A stretch of DNA of 7,951 bases from a bacterium (GTDB lineage: Bacteria; JAMCPX01). Numbering within the stretch: the stretch's first letter is position 1; each line of letters begins with the position of its first letter. Shown piece after piece: positions 1-7,053 of the stretch. The stretch covers positions 1 to 7,951 of the forward strand of contig DAHXOM010000224.1 in the NCBI GenBank assembly GCA_027364825.1. The letters are read 5' to 3'. A model generated the notes under the pieces. That model was not told the DNA's origin. It was given only the letters and a program-made list of their open reading frames with translations, and did not search any database. Both the position numbers and the translations under genes were made by a program.

Positions 1-122
1 ATCTTTTGCCTGTCCACGGCCTCGGATTCTTTCAGTCCGGCTGTCGACGTCTGTAATTTATTGAGTGTTTCCTCTATAGAAATTTTTTTATATTCGGATG
101 TTTTTATCGTCGTTCTGTCCAT
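1..122 (-). CDS. N-terminal fragment of a cation-transporting P-type ATPase, cut by the window edge
   Basis: The reverse strand reads from an ATG at 122-120 through 40 codons to the window edge with no stop. The peptide starts MDRTTIKTSEYKKISIEETL and continues with a TSTAGLKESEAVDRQ stretch. This is the pattern of the cation-ATPase N-terminal domain, a short helical region that precedes the membrane segments in P2/P3-type pumps (usual form: a helix with a 'L.TS..GLs..EA..R' turn). A purine-rich leader, with GAGGAG (complement of 133-138) and GAGGGG (complement of 128-133), precedes the ATG by 5-10 nt and supports this start. If the family is right, the protein would be an inner-membrane ATP-driven ion pump. 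The short 'EYKKISIEE' opening resembles plasma-membrane H+-ATPase-like bacterial and archaeal proteins more than Ca2+ pumps, but the ion cannot be told from 40 residues. The gene is divergent from the CBS-domain gene at 318. Confidence 0.72.
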   Translation of the reverse strand, partial: MDRTTIKTSEYKKISIEETLNKLQTSTAGLKESEAVDRQK

Positions 123-247
123 AGAAACCCCTCTCCTCTGAGTTTAAAAATAATCCACTTAATTTATAGTGTTTATTCCGATAATCAAGTGTTTTTGTCG
201 TTAAGAACATCCCTTTATCCGGGCCGGACAATGTTTCTTTATCCGTG

Positions 248-281
248 AGATTGCTTCGTCACTTCGTTCCTCGTAATGACG
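248..281. repeat. Dispersed-repeat-like element (GATTGCTTCGTCA...CGTAATGACG type)
   Basis: The sequence runs AGATTGCTTCGTCA, CTTCGTTCCTCG, TAATGACG. Variants of 'GATTGCTTCGTCACTTCG...CGCAATGAC' recur as intergenic repeats in many environmental bacterial genomes; read on the other strand they encode the familiar spurious peptide 'VITRNEVTKQSH', which appears here exactly. The ends are partly self-complementary: CGTCA (257-261) pairs with TGACG (277-281), and ATTGC (250-254) pairs imperfectly with GTAAT (273-277). Only one copy is in the window, so its repetitive nature is from general knowledge. An ATG at 276 lies inside it and should not be used as a gene start. Confidence 0.6.
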
Positions 282-304
282 CCGAATAAGAATACTATTA
301 AAAT

Positions 305-310
305 AGGAGG
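305..310 (+). promoter_or_regulatory. Shine-Dalgarno AGGAGG that fixes the start of the CBS-domain gene at 318
   Basis: A perfect AGGAGG sits 7 nt before the ATG at 318-320. The longer in-frame alternative, ATG at 276, has no such site and begins inside the repeat-like element, so 318 is the better start. Confidence 0.85.
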
Positions 311-317
311 AAGCGTG

Positions 318-1679
318 ATGTACCGCATTCTTGACAATACGTACAGATTGGCTAAAGTAAAATGCATGGGAACTGCTGATTCTATTATATCCGAAGTGAT
401 TTTGCTCGGTTTTTTGATTTTTATAAATGCCTTTTTTGCCGCGGCAGAAATAGCCATCATTACGGTACGGGCTAAAGGTTTAAAAAGAGAAAAAGGCAAA
501 AACCGTCTTTGGGACAGTGTAACATCCTTACTCGACGATACCAGGAGCCTGTTTTCGATCATTCAGATCATGGTTACCGTCGTAGGCTTCCTCTCGTCCG
601 CCATTGCCGCACAGTGGTATGCAGAGCCGTTTGCGAATTTTCTTTCCTCTCATGTAGGCTTTTTCAGCATGCATCACTGGCAGATGATTTCTATTTTTTT
701 TGTCACCATGATTATTTCATACCTGTTCCTCGTATTGGGAGAATTATTCCCCAAGGCAATAGCCGTTGAATATCCCGAAAGGATTGCGACCGTTACAGCA
801 CCCGTAATAAATTTGATATTGAAGTTCCTGTATCCTCTTGTAAAATTCCTTACCCTGTCCGTTCAGGTAGTAGGCAGGTTGTTCGGCTTGAAGTTAAAGG
901 GCGGATTATCGATTGTTACCGAGGATGAGATAAGGGCCATCATAGATGAGGGCACCAAAGAGGGTGTTGTCGAGCCGGATGAAAGAAAGCTTATTTACTC
1001 GGTCCTCGAATTCAGCAATACGATGATAAAGGAGATAATGACCCCGCGTGTCGATACGGTGACTATCGAAAAGGACATACCTGTGGATGATGCACTGAAC
1101 AAAATGATTGAATCCGGCTATTCAAGGATGCCGGTGTATGAGAAGGACATGGACCATGTAATCGGTATCATACATATCAAGGATCTCATCGATGCAAAAA
1201 TTAAAAATAAACAACTCCCGGCAATACTCCGGATCGCGTACTTTATTACCGACACCATGAGGCTGGATGATGCCATAAAGGAATTCAGGAAAAAGGACAT
1301 TCAAATGGCGGTGGTCACGGATGAGTACGGCGGCATATCCGGTATCGTTACCATGGAAGATATACTGGAAGAAATTGTCGGCGAGATCAGGGATGAATAC
1401 GATCAACAGGAAGAAGAGCCGATACAGCATGTTCAGGACGGTATCGTCGTACTGGGCAATGTGAATATCGCGGACATCAACGAGGCACTCGGCGTCAATC
1501 TTGATGACTCAAAGGTAAGTACGATCGGCGGATTTGTTACCGGGGCCATGGGGCATTATCCTTCCGCTGGCGAGCACTATGAGGACGAGCAGGTCAAGAT
1601 ATTCGTCCTGAAGATACGGGGCAGAAGGCTTGAAAAATTGAAAATCGTAAGAAAACTTGAAGCCAAATCCGAAACATGA
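318..1679 (+). CDS. CNNM/DUF21 transmembrane protein with paired CBS and CorC_HlyC domains (hemolysin C / CorC family)
   Basis: A 453-residue inner-membrane protein, a normal length for the family. Residues about 22-190 form the DUF21/CNNM membrane domain: hydrophobic segments near 23-50, 80-98, 122-150 and 160-185, with family signatures NAFFAAAEIAI at 37-47 and GELFPKAIAVEYPE at 141-154. The linker TEDEIRAIIDEGTKEGVVEPDE (201-222) leads to the MTPR motif at 241-244, which opens CBS1 (about 240-300). CBS2 covers about 305-360 and ends in DEYGGISGIVTMEDILEEIVGEI (335-357). The C-terminal CorC_HlyC domain (about 370-447) has TIGGFVTGAMGHYPSAGE. CBS pairs usually bind adenine nucleotides. Family members are linked to Mg2+ or Co2+ export and resistance, though many were named 'hemolysin' without good evidence. 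The ion handled here is not shown. The gene appears to stand alone, 137 bp before the next coding start. Confidence 0.93.
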   Translation: MYRILDNTYRLAKVKCMGTADSIISEVILLGFLIFINAFFAAAEIAIITVRAKGLKREKGKNRLWDSVTSLLDDTRSLFSIIQIMVTVVGFLSSAIAAQWYAEPFANFLSSHVGFFSMHHWQMISIFFVTMIISYLFLVLGELFPKAIAVEYPERIATVTAPVINLILKFLYPLVKFLTLSVQVVGRLFGLKLKGGLSIVTEDEIRAIIDEGTKEGVVEPDERKLIYSVLEFSNTMIKEIMTPRVDTVTIEKDIPVDDALNKMIESGYSRMPVYEKDMDHVIGIIHIKDLIDAKIKNKQLPAILRIAYFITDTMRLDDAIKEFRKKDIQMAVVTDEYGGISGIVTMEDILEEIVGEIRDEYDQQEEEPIQHVQDGIVVLGNVNIADINEALGVNLDDSKVSTIGGFVTGAMGHYPSAGEHYEDEQVKIFVLKIRGRRLEKLKIVRKLEAKSET

Positions 1680-1733
1680 TCTATTTCGGCCGCTTCATGC
1701 AGGAACAAGGTTTCCTCACACAGATTTTTAATG

Positions 1734-1781
1734 TTGAATTTTAATATTGAATTTTGAATCTTGAATCTTGAGTCTTGAATT
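1734..1781. repeat. Degenerate tandem heptamer array, unit TTGAATY
   Basis: Seven consecutive units read TTGAATT, TTAATA (6 nt), TTGAATT, TTGAATC, TTGAATC, TTGAGTC, TTGAATT. The array ends 35 bp before the oxidoreductase start. A TTG at 1775 in the last unit is in frame with that gene and makes an artificially long reading frame. Heptamer arrays like this are commonly produced by replication slippage. I do not recognise a binding protein for it. Confidence 0.8.
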
Positions 1782-1784
1782 ACA

Positions 1785-1801
1785 AGCGGTATGAAACCGC
1801 T
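1785..1801 (+). repeat. Perfect 6-bp inverted repeat just before the ribosome binding site
   Basis: AGCGGT (1785-1790) and ACCGCT (1796-1801) are perfectly complementary around an ATGAA loop. The stem ends 4 nt before the AGGAGG at 1806-1811. No T run follows, so it is not a standard terminator. It could form a small hairpin in the leader of the oxidoreductase mRNA; any regulatory effect is speculation. Confidence 0.5.
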
Positions 1802-1805
1802 GGCA

Positions 1806-1811
1806 AGGAGG
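1806..1811 (+). promoter_or_regulatory. Shine-Dalgarno AGGAGG that fixes the oxidoreductase start at 1817
   Basis: AGGAGG lies 5 nt before the ATG at 1817-1819, which opens MYDFIIVGGGIAGLE. The dinucleotide-binding strand therefore starts right at the N-terminus, as expected for this family. The in-frame TTG at 1775 adds 14 unrelated residues from the repeat and hairpin region. Confidence 0.85.
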
Positions 1812-1816
1812 GCATT

Positions 1817-3130
1817 ATGTATGATTTTATAATCGTGGGCGGAGGAATAGCAGGTCTTGAGCTTGGTGCAATGCTGAGCTATGACGGCTCTACCGTGTTA
1901 ATGATCGAACAGGCGGAGCATGTGGGGGGCCGCACCTTTGTTCATTCAAAGGACGGTTTTGAGCTCGACAACGGTATCCACCTGGTAAGGTTCGGCAGGA
2001 AAAGTGCCGTGGCCGATGTCCTGAGGCATATAGGGAAAGAGATCAGTTTTAAGCCGCTTGGAAAATCTTATGTTATCGATGAGGATAATAGATTTATCCT
2101 GTTTCCCACAAGCCCGTCCGGATTCCTGACCAGCGGACTGTTTAAATTTTCGGAACGTCTGAAGGCCCTTCAGATCATGATACAATTGAAAAGAGGGAAG
2201 GAAGAAGGTTTCGATCGTTATACCGTGGAAGAATGGATGCGGGGCGCAGGGATAGACGGCGGGTTGAGGAGGTATTTCAGCCTTGTTTGTGCTTCCATGC
2301 TCGTGTGCCCGATCCCGTCCGTGGCATCTGCCCAGGCATTGGCCGAGAACATTGCCATGGTTTTAAAAACCGGCATATCGGTTGAATATCCGGTCCATGG
2401 CTGGCAAAAGGACATTATTGCCCCTCTGTCTGATGCTATCAGAAAAAACGGAGAGATCAGGACAGGCACAAAGGTGGATTCCGTTATAATCGAAAATGGC
2501 ATTGCAACCGGTGTGAGAATAAAAGACACCGTCGTGAACGCGAAAAATATAATTATGGACATACCGTCCCAGGAACTCGGCAGGATACTGGATATTGGCC
2601 GGCTAAAGGATGAGAGGTTAAAAACGGCCGTTGGGCTTGTGCCGACATCGGGCATATCTATAGACTATGCTATAGACGGACGGATAAGCGATATCGACGG
2701 GCTTCTCTATCTCGAGGACCCCATGAGTTTTGGTTGTTTTGTGTCAAACCTGTCATCCGGCATAGCACCGGCCGGCAAGTCTCTTTTAACGTGGTTTTGC
2801 CCGATCCATAATGAGGACATGAAACAAAAGGATAAGATAAAAAACTATCAGCAGAAGCTCGAGAACAGGATAGAAGGGATTTTCCCGTCACTGAAAACAA
2901 AAATAATATTTTAACGCGTCCTTCATCTGAATACCGTTGACGGGGTAGAACTCAATATAAGCCAGCTGAGAGATAAGCGCATGGATTACAGGATAGAGGG
3001 TATCGATCACCTTTATCTTGTCGGTGACACCACCGCTGCACCGGGTGCGGGCGGGGACATAGCACACGAGTCGAGCGTGGAGTGCTATGGGAGGATAAAA
3101 GGCAGGATGCTCCCGGGAGACAACGGCTGA
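1817..3130 (+). pseudogene. FAD/NAD(P)-dependent oxidoreductase, phytoene desaturase/amine oxidase type, interrupted by an in-frame TAA
   Basis: The full frame would encode 437 residues, a normal length for the family, but codon 366 is TAA, so plain translation gives 365 residues ending at 2914. The N-terminal Rossmann FAD site is intact: VGGGIAGLE with the GxGxxG glycines G8, G10 and G13, the ribose-binding acid E31, then HVGGRT (35-40) and LDNGIHL (50-56). Past the stop the same frame continues with RVLHLNTVDGVELN and the classic C-terminal FAD motif IDHLYLVGDTTAAPGAGGD (396-414), then HESSVECYGRI and a natural TGA at 3128-3130. That motif closes the flavin pocket, so the 365-residue product is probably inactive unless the stop is read through or is a sequencing error. 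Relatives desaturate or oxidise isoprenoids, amines and other hydrophobic substrates; the substrate here is unknown. The 4-nt gap to the phosphoesterase suggests co-transcription. Confidence 0.82.
2912..2914 (+). other. In-frame premature stop TAA in the oxidoreductase
   Basis: The reading frame is the same before (SLKTKIIF) and after (RVLHLNTVDGVELN) this codon, and both sides look like conserved family sequence, so a single base change explains it and a single insertion or deletion does not. TAA also ends three other genes here (4211, 6975, 7890), so it is a working stop in this genome. Confidence 0.85.
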
Positions 3131-3134
3131 AGCT

Positions 3135-4211
3135 ATGACGCATGCCATCAAACTTGTCGTGAGCGATCTCCATCTCGGCAGGGGCAGGTTTACCTCTGAA
3201 GGTATACGCAACCCGTACGAGGATTTCTTCTTTGATGAAAGTTTTGATGAATTTCTGGGATACTACACGCAGGGAAAATACGCAAACTACGATGTTGAGC
3301 TTATCATAAACGGGGATTTTCTGAACCTGCTGCAGGCAGACATATTAAAAGACGGCGTTACCATTACGGAGTTTGATTGTCTTATCATGCTTCAGCGCAT
3401 TGTAAAGGGACACCCGGCATTTTTTGATTCGTTGAAGCGGTTTATGTATTCCCTGAACCATCATATGAGCATCCTGGTAGGGAACCATGATCAGGGTTTA
3501 CTCTGGAGCAAGGTTGAAGGACTTTTAAAGAACATCATTTCTCCCCGTATAGAGATATACCACCGTTCCAGGTCTTTCGGCGATATCTATATAGAGCACG
3601 GCAACAATTATGATATCCTCAACGGGTTCTCTGCCATGGACGCCATAAAGAAGTCCCCGGTAAACGGGGACACGATATTGAATATCCCCTGGGGCAGTTA
3701 TTTTGTATTAACGTTCATCTATCCGAGAAAAAAGAGCACGCCGTATCTTGACAGAATAAAACCGTTGAGAAGGTATATACGGTGGGGGCTTTTATTCGAC
3801 ACGAGAAAAACGGTTGCCACCTTACTGCAGATGGTATGGTTCTATATCGTCAATAGATTTCATCCGGATCCCCAGAGACGCAGGAAATTCCATCTCACCA
3901 TTGAGCATGTCATGGAGTCATTCAAATTGGGATCCATTACGGATATTGCCGAAGCAATTTTAATGCACACGAATTACAGGATTGTGATATTCGGACATAC
4001 GCACAGGGCGATGCACCGGGAATCCCAGGGCAAGCAATATCTGAATACGGGAACATGGACCGATATTGTCGATATGGGTATGGATAACCCGGGCAGGCAT
4101 TCCAGACTTACCTATGTTCTGATCGAATATGAGATGAATCCGCCGCGGGCGAGTCTGCGGGAATGGCACGGAGGTTACAGGGTCGAAAATGAGATTCCCG
4201 GATGGTCATAA
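3135..4211 (+). CDS. Calcineurin-like metallophosphoesterase
   Basis: A 358-residue protein with the full set of metallophosphoesterase motifs for a two-metal site: DLH (D11, H13), GDFLN (G60, D61), GNHD (116-119), a metal-ligand-type His in EHGNNYD (H155), and GHTH (287-290), followed by YLNTGTWTD (302-310). It is expected to hydrolyse a phosphomonoester or diester. The motif order resembles UDP-2,3-diacylglucosamine hydrolase (LpxH), but the protein is over 100 residues longer and has GNHD where LpxH has a GNRD-type motif, so LpxH is not claimed. The extra length lies mostly between H155 and GHTH: a roughly 130-residue insert with aromatic, hydrophobic and basic patches (WGSYFVLTFIYPRKK, 186-200; about 225-251) that could touch a membrane. 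No signal peptide. The start is 4 nt after the ancestral oxidoreductase stop, with only a distant GGGAGA (3115-3120), which suggests translational coupling. Confidence 0.88.
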   Translation: MTHAIKLVVSDLHLGRGRFTSEGIRNPYEDFFFDESFDEFLGYYTQGKYANYDVELIINGDFLNLLQADILKDGVTITEFDCLIMLQRIVKGHPAFFDSLKRFMYSLNHHMSILVGNHDQGLLWSKVEGLLKNIISPRIEIYHRSRSFGDIYIEHGNNYDILNGFSAMDAIKKSPVNGDTILNIPWGSYFVLTFIYPRKKSTPYLDRIKPLRRYIRWGLLFDTRKTVATLLQMVWFYIVNRFHPDPQRRRKFHLTIEHVMESFKLGSITDIAEAILMHTNYRIVIFGHTHRAMHRESQGKQYLNTGTWTDIVDMGMDNPGRHSRLTYVLIEYEMNPPRASLREWHGGYRVENEIPGWS

Positions 4212-6975
4212 GAAAATAGCCGACAGAACCGTGACGGCAGGTCCTTATAATAAGGACGGGAACAAGCATTCCGGAAAAGTTTACGATCTGTCATCAACGA
4301 TAAACATGCTCGGGCATTTACTGGGAGATGTTTTAAAAAAACAGAAAGGCGAAGAATTTTTCAGGCTGGAAGAATATACAAGGCTGGGCATCAAGGCATT
4401 GAGAAGGCACTATAATCCTGCACTCGAAATGCGGATAATAGATACCCTCTCCCGGCTCCAGCCCGAACAGATGGCCGATCTGATAAGGGCCTTTGCCCTG
4501 TATTTCCAGCTCGTCAATATAGCGGAAGAATACTTTACGTACAGACCGGGAACGCATTCGTCGGCGTTGAGCCATGATGATCTGTCGGTATATACCTGCA
4601 TTTCGGACATGGCGGGCGGGCGTTCCGGCAAGGATGCCGTGAAATCTTTTATCAACAACCTCTCCATTGTCCCGGTGATAACAGCTCATCCCTCGGAAAC
4701 CAAGAGGCACACGATCATGATGAAGCACCGGAAAATATACGATTATTTGTGCAGCATGCTGGAGTGCCGGTTTGCACGTGAACCCGGACACTACGAAGTG
4801 CTCATAGAGAATGAAATAACAAAACTCTGGCAGACGGATGAGATCAGGAACCGGAACGTAAAAGTTTCGGACGAGGTCTTTAACGGTATGTTCTATTTCA
4901 GGCATACGTTTTATCCTGCTCTGGATAAATTATACAAAAAGGTCCGGAATGCAATCGAACAGGTATATTCCGATATACCCGTACCGCATGATTTTATGAC
5001 GTTCGGATCATGGATAGGCGGGGACATGGACGGCAATCCTTCGGTAACGCACCATACCATATCCGGTACTATGGACATGCATAAAGATACAATACTATCC
5101 CTGTACAGAGAAGATATAAACGCTCTGTTCAGGAGCCTTTCCATGTCGGAAAAGCAGTCCGGGGTATCCGGGGCGTTAAAAAAGTCGATCCGCAAGGATA
5201 TCAAAAGGTTCGATACAATATCCGGCCTTGTCGACTTCTATAATATAAGCGGGACCGAATACTACCGGCAGAAACTGACACTTATGTATGCACGGCTGCT
5301 CGCACTCGGCGACCGCAAAAAAGGTGCATACGACAGTGCCGGTGAGTTCATATCGGATCTCACCCTTATCCAGGACAGCCTTTCCCGCAACAATGCCGGG
5401 GATATAGCGGGGGAAGAAGTCTCCGCACTGATAACAAAGGCGCACGTGTTTGGTTTTCATCTTGCGTCCCTGGATGTACGCCAGCACCATACCGTACATG
5501 AAAAAGTTGTGGACGAACTGCTCGGCAGGACCTATGCCCGGGAGAATGAAGTCTCGAGACAAAAGATTTTAACCGGTCATTTGACCGGTAGTTTCAGCAT
5601 GCCGTTGAAATTATCGCCCACGGCAAAAAACACCATGAATGTATTTAAAACAATAAACCTTGTCCGGAAAACCCTCGGCAGGGATTCTATCAGGACTTAT
5701 ATCATAAGCATGAGCCACGGGTTCAGTGATATTCTCGAAGTTGCCTTCCTGATGAAATTAACGGGACTTGTCCATCCCGGGAAAAACGGTATGAACTCCT
5801 CAATAAGAATTGTGCCGTTGTTTGAGACCATCGACAACCTTGAACATGCACCGGATACCATGGAGCAGGCATTTACCAACAAGCCCTACAGGTCCCTATT
5901 GAAGAATTCAGGCATGCAGCAGGAGATTATGCTGGGTTATTCCGACAGTAATAAAGACGGCGGCATACTCAAGGCAGCGTGGACGCTCTACAAAGCACAG
6001 GACCGGCTGGTTGCTCTTGCAGGCAAATACGGTGTGAAGATCCTGTTTTTTCACGGCAGGGGAGGCAGCATCGGCCGGGGTGGCGGGCCTACGTATAAAG
6101 CCTTTAAAGCCCAGCCCGCCGGCACCATCCATGGACAGGTAAAGTTCACGGAGCAGGGCGAAGTAGTATCGTACAAATATGCAAATATTGATGCCGCCCT
6201 CTATAATCTTGAATCGATTGTGTCGGGCGTGATCTCTGCAAGCCTTTCACCGGCAGATGGTAACAGGAGATTGTATGAAGACAGTATGGAGGAGATTGCA
6301 CAGTACGCGTATGTGCACTACCGAAAATACATCCATGACAATCCTTTGCTCGCGGGTTATTTTTTTTCCGCCACACCGGTCCATGAGATAGCAAAACTCA
6401 ACATAAGCTCAAGGCCGGCTTTCAGGGCCAAAAAGGTAACTATCGATTCAATAAGGGCCATTCCGTGGTCGTTTAGCTGGGCGCAAAGCAGGCATAATAT
6501 CCCGGGCTGGTTCTCGTTCGGTCATGCCCTGCATGCATTCTTGAAAAGCCGCAGAGGTAATATAAATATTCTGAAGCAGATGTATAAGGACTGGCAGTTC
6601 TTCAAGGTACTGGTTGATAATATAGAGATGAGCATGGCAAAGGCAGATATGCACATAGCATTGCTGTACGCCAATCTTGCGGGCACTATAAAGGGCTCGA
6701 AAGGTTTTTTCAATATGATAAAAGATGAATACCTGCTGAGTAAAAACATGCTTCTCCTCATAACAGGGCAGAAGTATCTGCTTGAGCACCAGCCTGCGTT
6801 AAGGCTTTCTCTGGAGCTCCGTGAGCCCTATATAGATGCGCCCACCTATATCCAGACGATCCTGCTTGAGCGGTTAAAATCAAAGAAGCTGACAAAGAAG
6901 GAAATCAACAGGCTCACCTACCCGGTTCTTCTGAGCATTAATGCCATATCAGCAGGTCTGAAGAATACGGGGTAA
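4189..6975 (+). CDS. ppc: Phosphoenolpyruvate carboxylase
   Basis: A 928-residue cytoplasmic enzyme that makes oxaloacetate from PEP and bicarbonate, refilling the TCA cycle and feeding aspartate synthesis; E. coli Ppc has 883 residues. Motifs in order: ITAHPSE (164-170, catalytic H167), GGDMDGNP (277-284), LDVRQ (428-432, R431), LFETIDNLEHA (544-554, metal ligand E546), GYSDSNKDGG (583-592, metal ligand D586, K589), FHGRGGSIGRGGGP (621-634), RAIPWSFSWAQ (756-766), and the invariant C-terminus NTG (926-928). By alignment in the head to the E. coli enzyme, all four L-aspartate effector ligands are kept (R630, K818, R878, N926), which implies feedback inhibition by aspartate. Family similarity starts near residue 34 (LSSTINMLGHLLGDVLK). 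The ATG at 4189 overlaps the phosphoesterase by 23 nt and has AGGG 6 nt upstream; GTG at 4231 is a possible later start that would remove the overlap. The usual HPTE is HPSE here, a mild change. Confidence 0.96.
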   Translation: MRFPDGHKKIADRTVTAGPYNKDGNKHSGKVYDLSSTINMLGHLLGDVLKKQKGEEFFRLEEYTRLGIKALRRHYNPALEMRIIDTLSRLQPEQMADLIRAFALYFQLVNIAEEYFTYRPGTHSSALSHDDLSVYTCISDMAGGRSGKDAVKSFINNLSIVPVITAHPSETKRHTIMMKHRKIYDYLCSMLECRFAREPGHYEVLIENEITKLWQTDEIRNRNVKVSDEVFNGMFYFRHTFYPALDKLYKKVRNAIEQVYSDIPVPHDFMTFGSWIGGDMDGNPSVTHHTISGTMDMHKDTILSLYREDINALFRSLSMSEKQSGVSGALKKSIRKDIKRFDTISGLVDFYNISGTEYYRQKLTLMYARLLALGDRKKGAYDSAGEFISDLTLIQDSLSRNNAGDIAGEEVSALITKAHVFGFHLASLDVRQHHTVHEKVVDELLGRTYARENEVSRQKILTGHLTGSFSMPLKLSPTAKNTMNVFKTINLVRKTLGRDSIRTYIISMSHGFSDILEVAFLMKLTGLVHPGKNGMNSSIRIVPLFETIDNLEHAPDTMEQAFTNKPYRSLLKNSGMQQEIMLGYSDSNKDGGILKAAWTLYKAQDRLVALAGKYGVKILFFHGRGGSIGRGGGPTYKAFKAQPAGTIHGQVKFTEQGEVVSYKYANIDAALYNLESIVSGVISASLSPADGNRRLYEDSMEEIAQYAYVHYRKYIHDNPLLAGYFFSATPVHEIAKLNISSRPAFRAKKVTIDSIRAIPWSFSWAQSRHNIPGWFSFGHALHAFLKSRRGNINILKQMYKDWQFFKVLVDNIEMSMAKADMHIALLYANLAGTIKGSKGFFNMIKDEYLLSKNMLLLITGQKYLLEHQPALRLSLELREPYIDAPTYIQTILLERLKSKKLTKKEINRLTYPVLLSINAISAGLKNTG

Positions 6976-7053
6976 GAAGCGTAACATTATCCTTGCAAAT
7001 TTGATCGGCCTATTTTAAAACAGTCTTATACAAAAGGCACCTATTCAAATACC

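Larger units (their letters stand above)
123..317. other. Divergent intergenic region
   Basis: This 195-bp stretch separates the minus-strand ATPase fragment from the plus-strand CBS-domain gene, so promoters for both should lie here. No strong sigma-70 pair stands out. For the leftward gene, a TATAAA on the minus strand (plus 163-168) is placed well for a short leader, but its best -35-like partner, TTGATT, is only 14 bp away, which is too close. For the rightward gene I see no convincing -35/-10 pair. The right half holds the repeat-like element at 248-281. No small ORF with a plausible ribosome binding site is seen. Confidence 0.5.
1680..1816. other. Intergenic spacer with heptamer array and hairpin
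   Basis: The spacer holds, in order: a weak AGGAA/TTCCT hairpin-like sequence around 1700-1716 followed by a short T run near 1724-1728, which might act as a poor terminator for the upstream gene; the TTGAATY array at 1734-1781; an inverted repeat at 1785-1801; and the ribosome binding site of the oxidoreductase. No clear promoter pair is seen, although the AT-rich array could hide one. Confidence 0.4.

Noticed and set aside
276..317. Upstream ATG at 276 as the start of the CBS-domain gene
   Set aside because: It lies inside the repeat-like element and has no ribosome binding site; AGGAGG at 305-310 clearly serves ATG 318.
1734..1781. CRISPR array
   Set aside because: Units are 7 nt with no spacers; it is a simple tandem array.
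1775..1816. TTG at 1775 as the start of the oxidoreductase
   Set aside because: It is part of the heptamer array; AGGAGG at 1806-1811 serves ATG 1817, where the Rossmann fold begins.
2912..2914. Stop codon reassignment in this organism
   Set aside because: Three other genes in the window end properly at TAA and no other in-frame TAA is seen inside conserved coding sequence.
2981..3130. Separate small gene starting at ATG 2981 after the premature stop
   Set aside because: Its 49 residues are only the C-terminal FAD motif region of the oxidoreductase, in the same frame, with no strong ribosome binding site.
4333..4905. Minus-strand open frame of 190 codons
   Set aside because: Antisense shadow of ppc; no recognisable motifs and it opposes a conserved coding frame.
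6976..7053. Terminator between ppc and the M23 gene
   Set aside because: Only a bulged GCC..TTTT / AAAAGGC pairing is visible, without a following T run; not enough to call.
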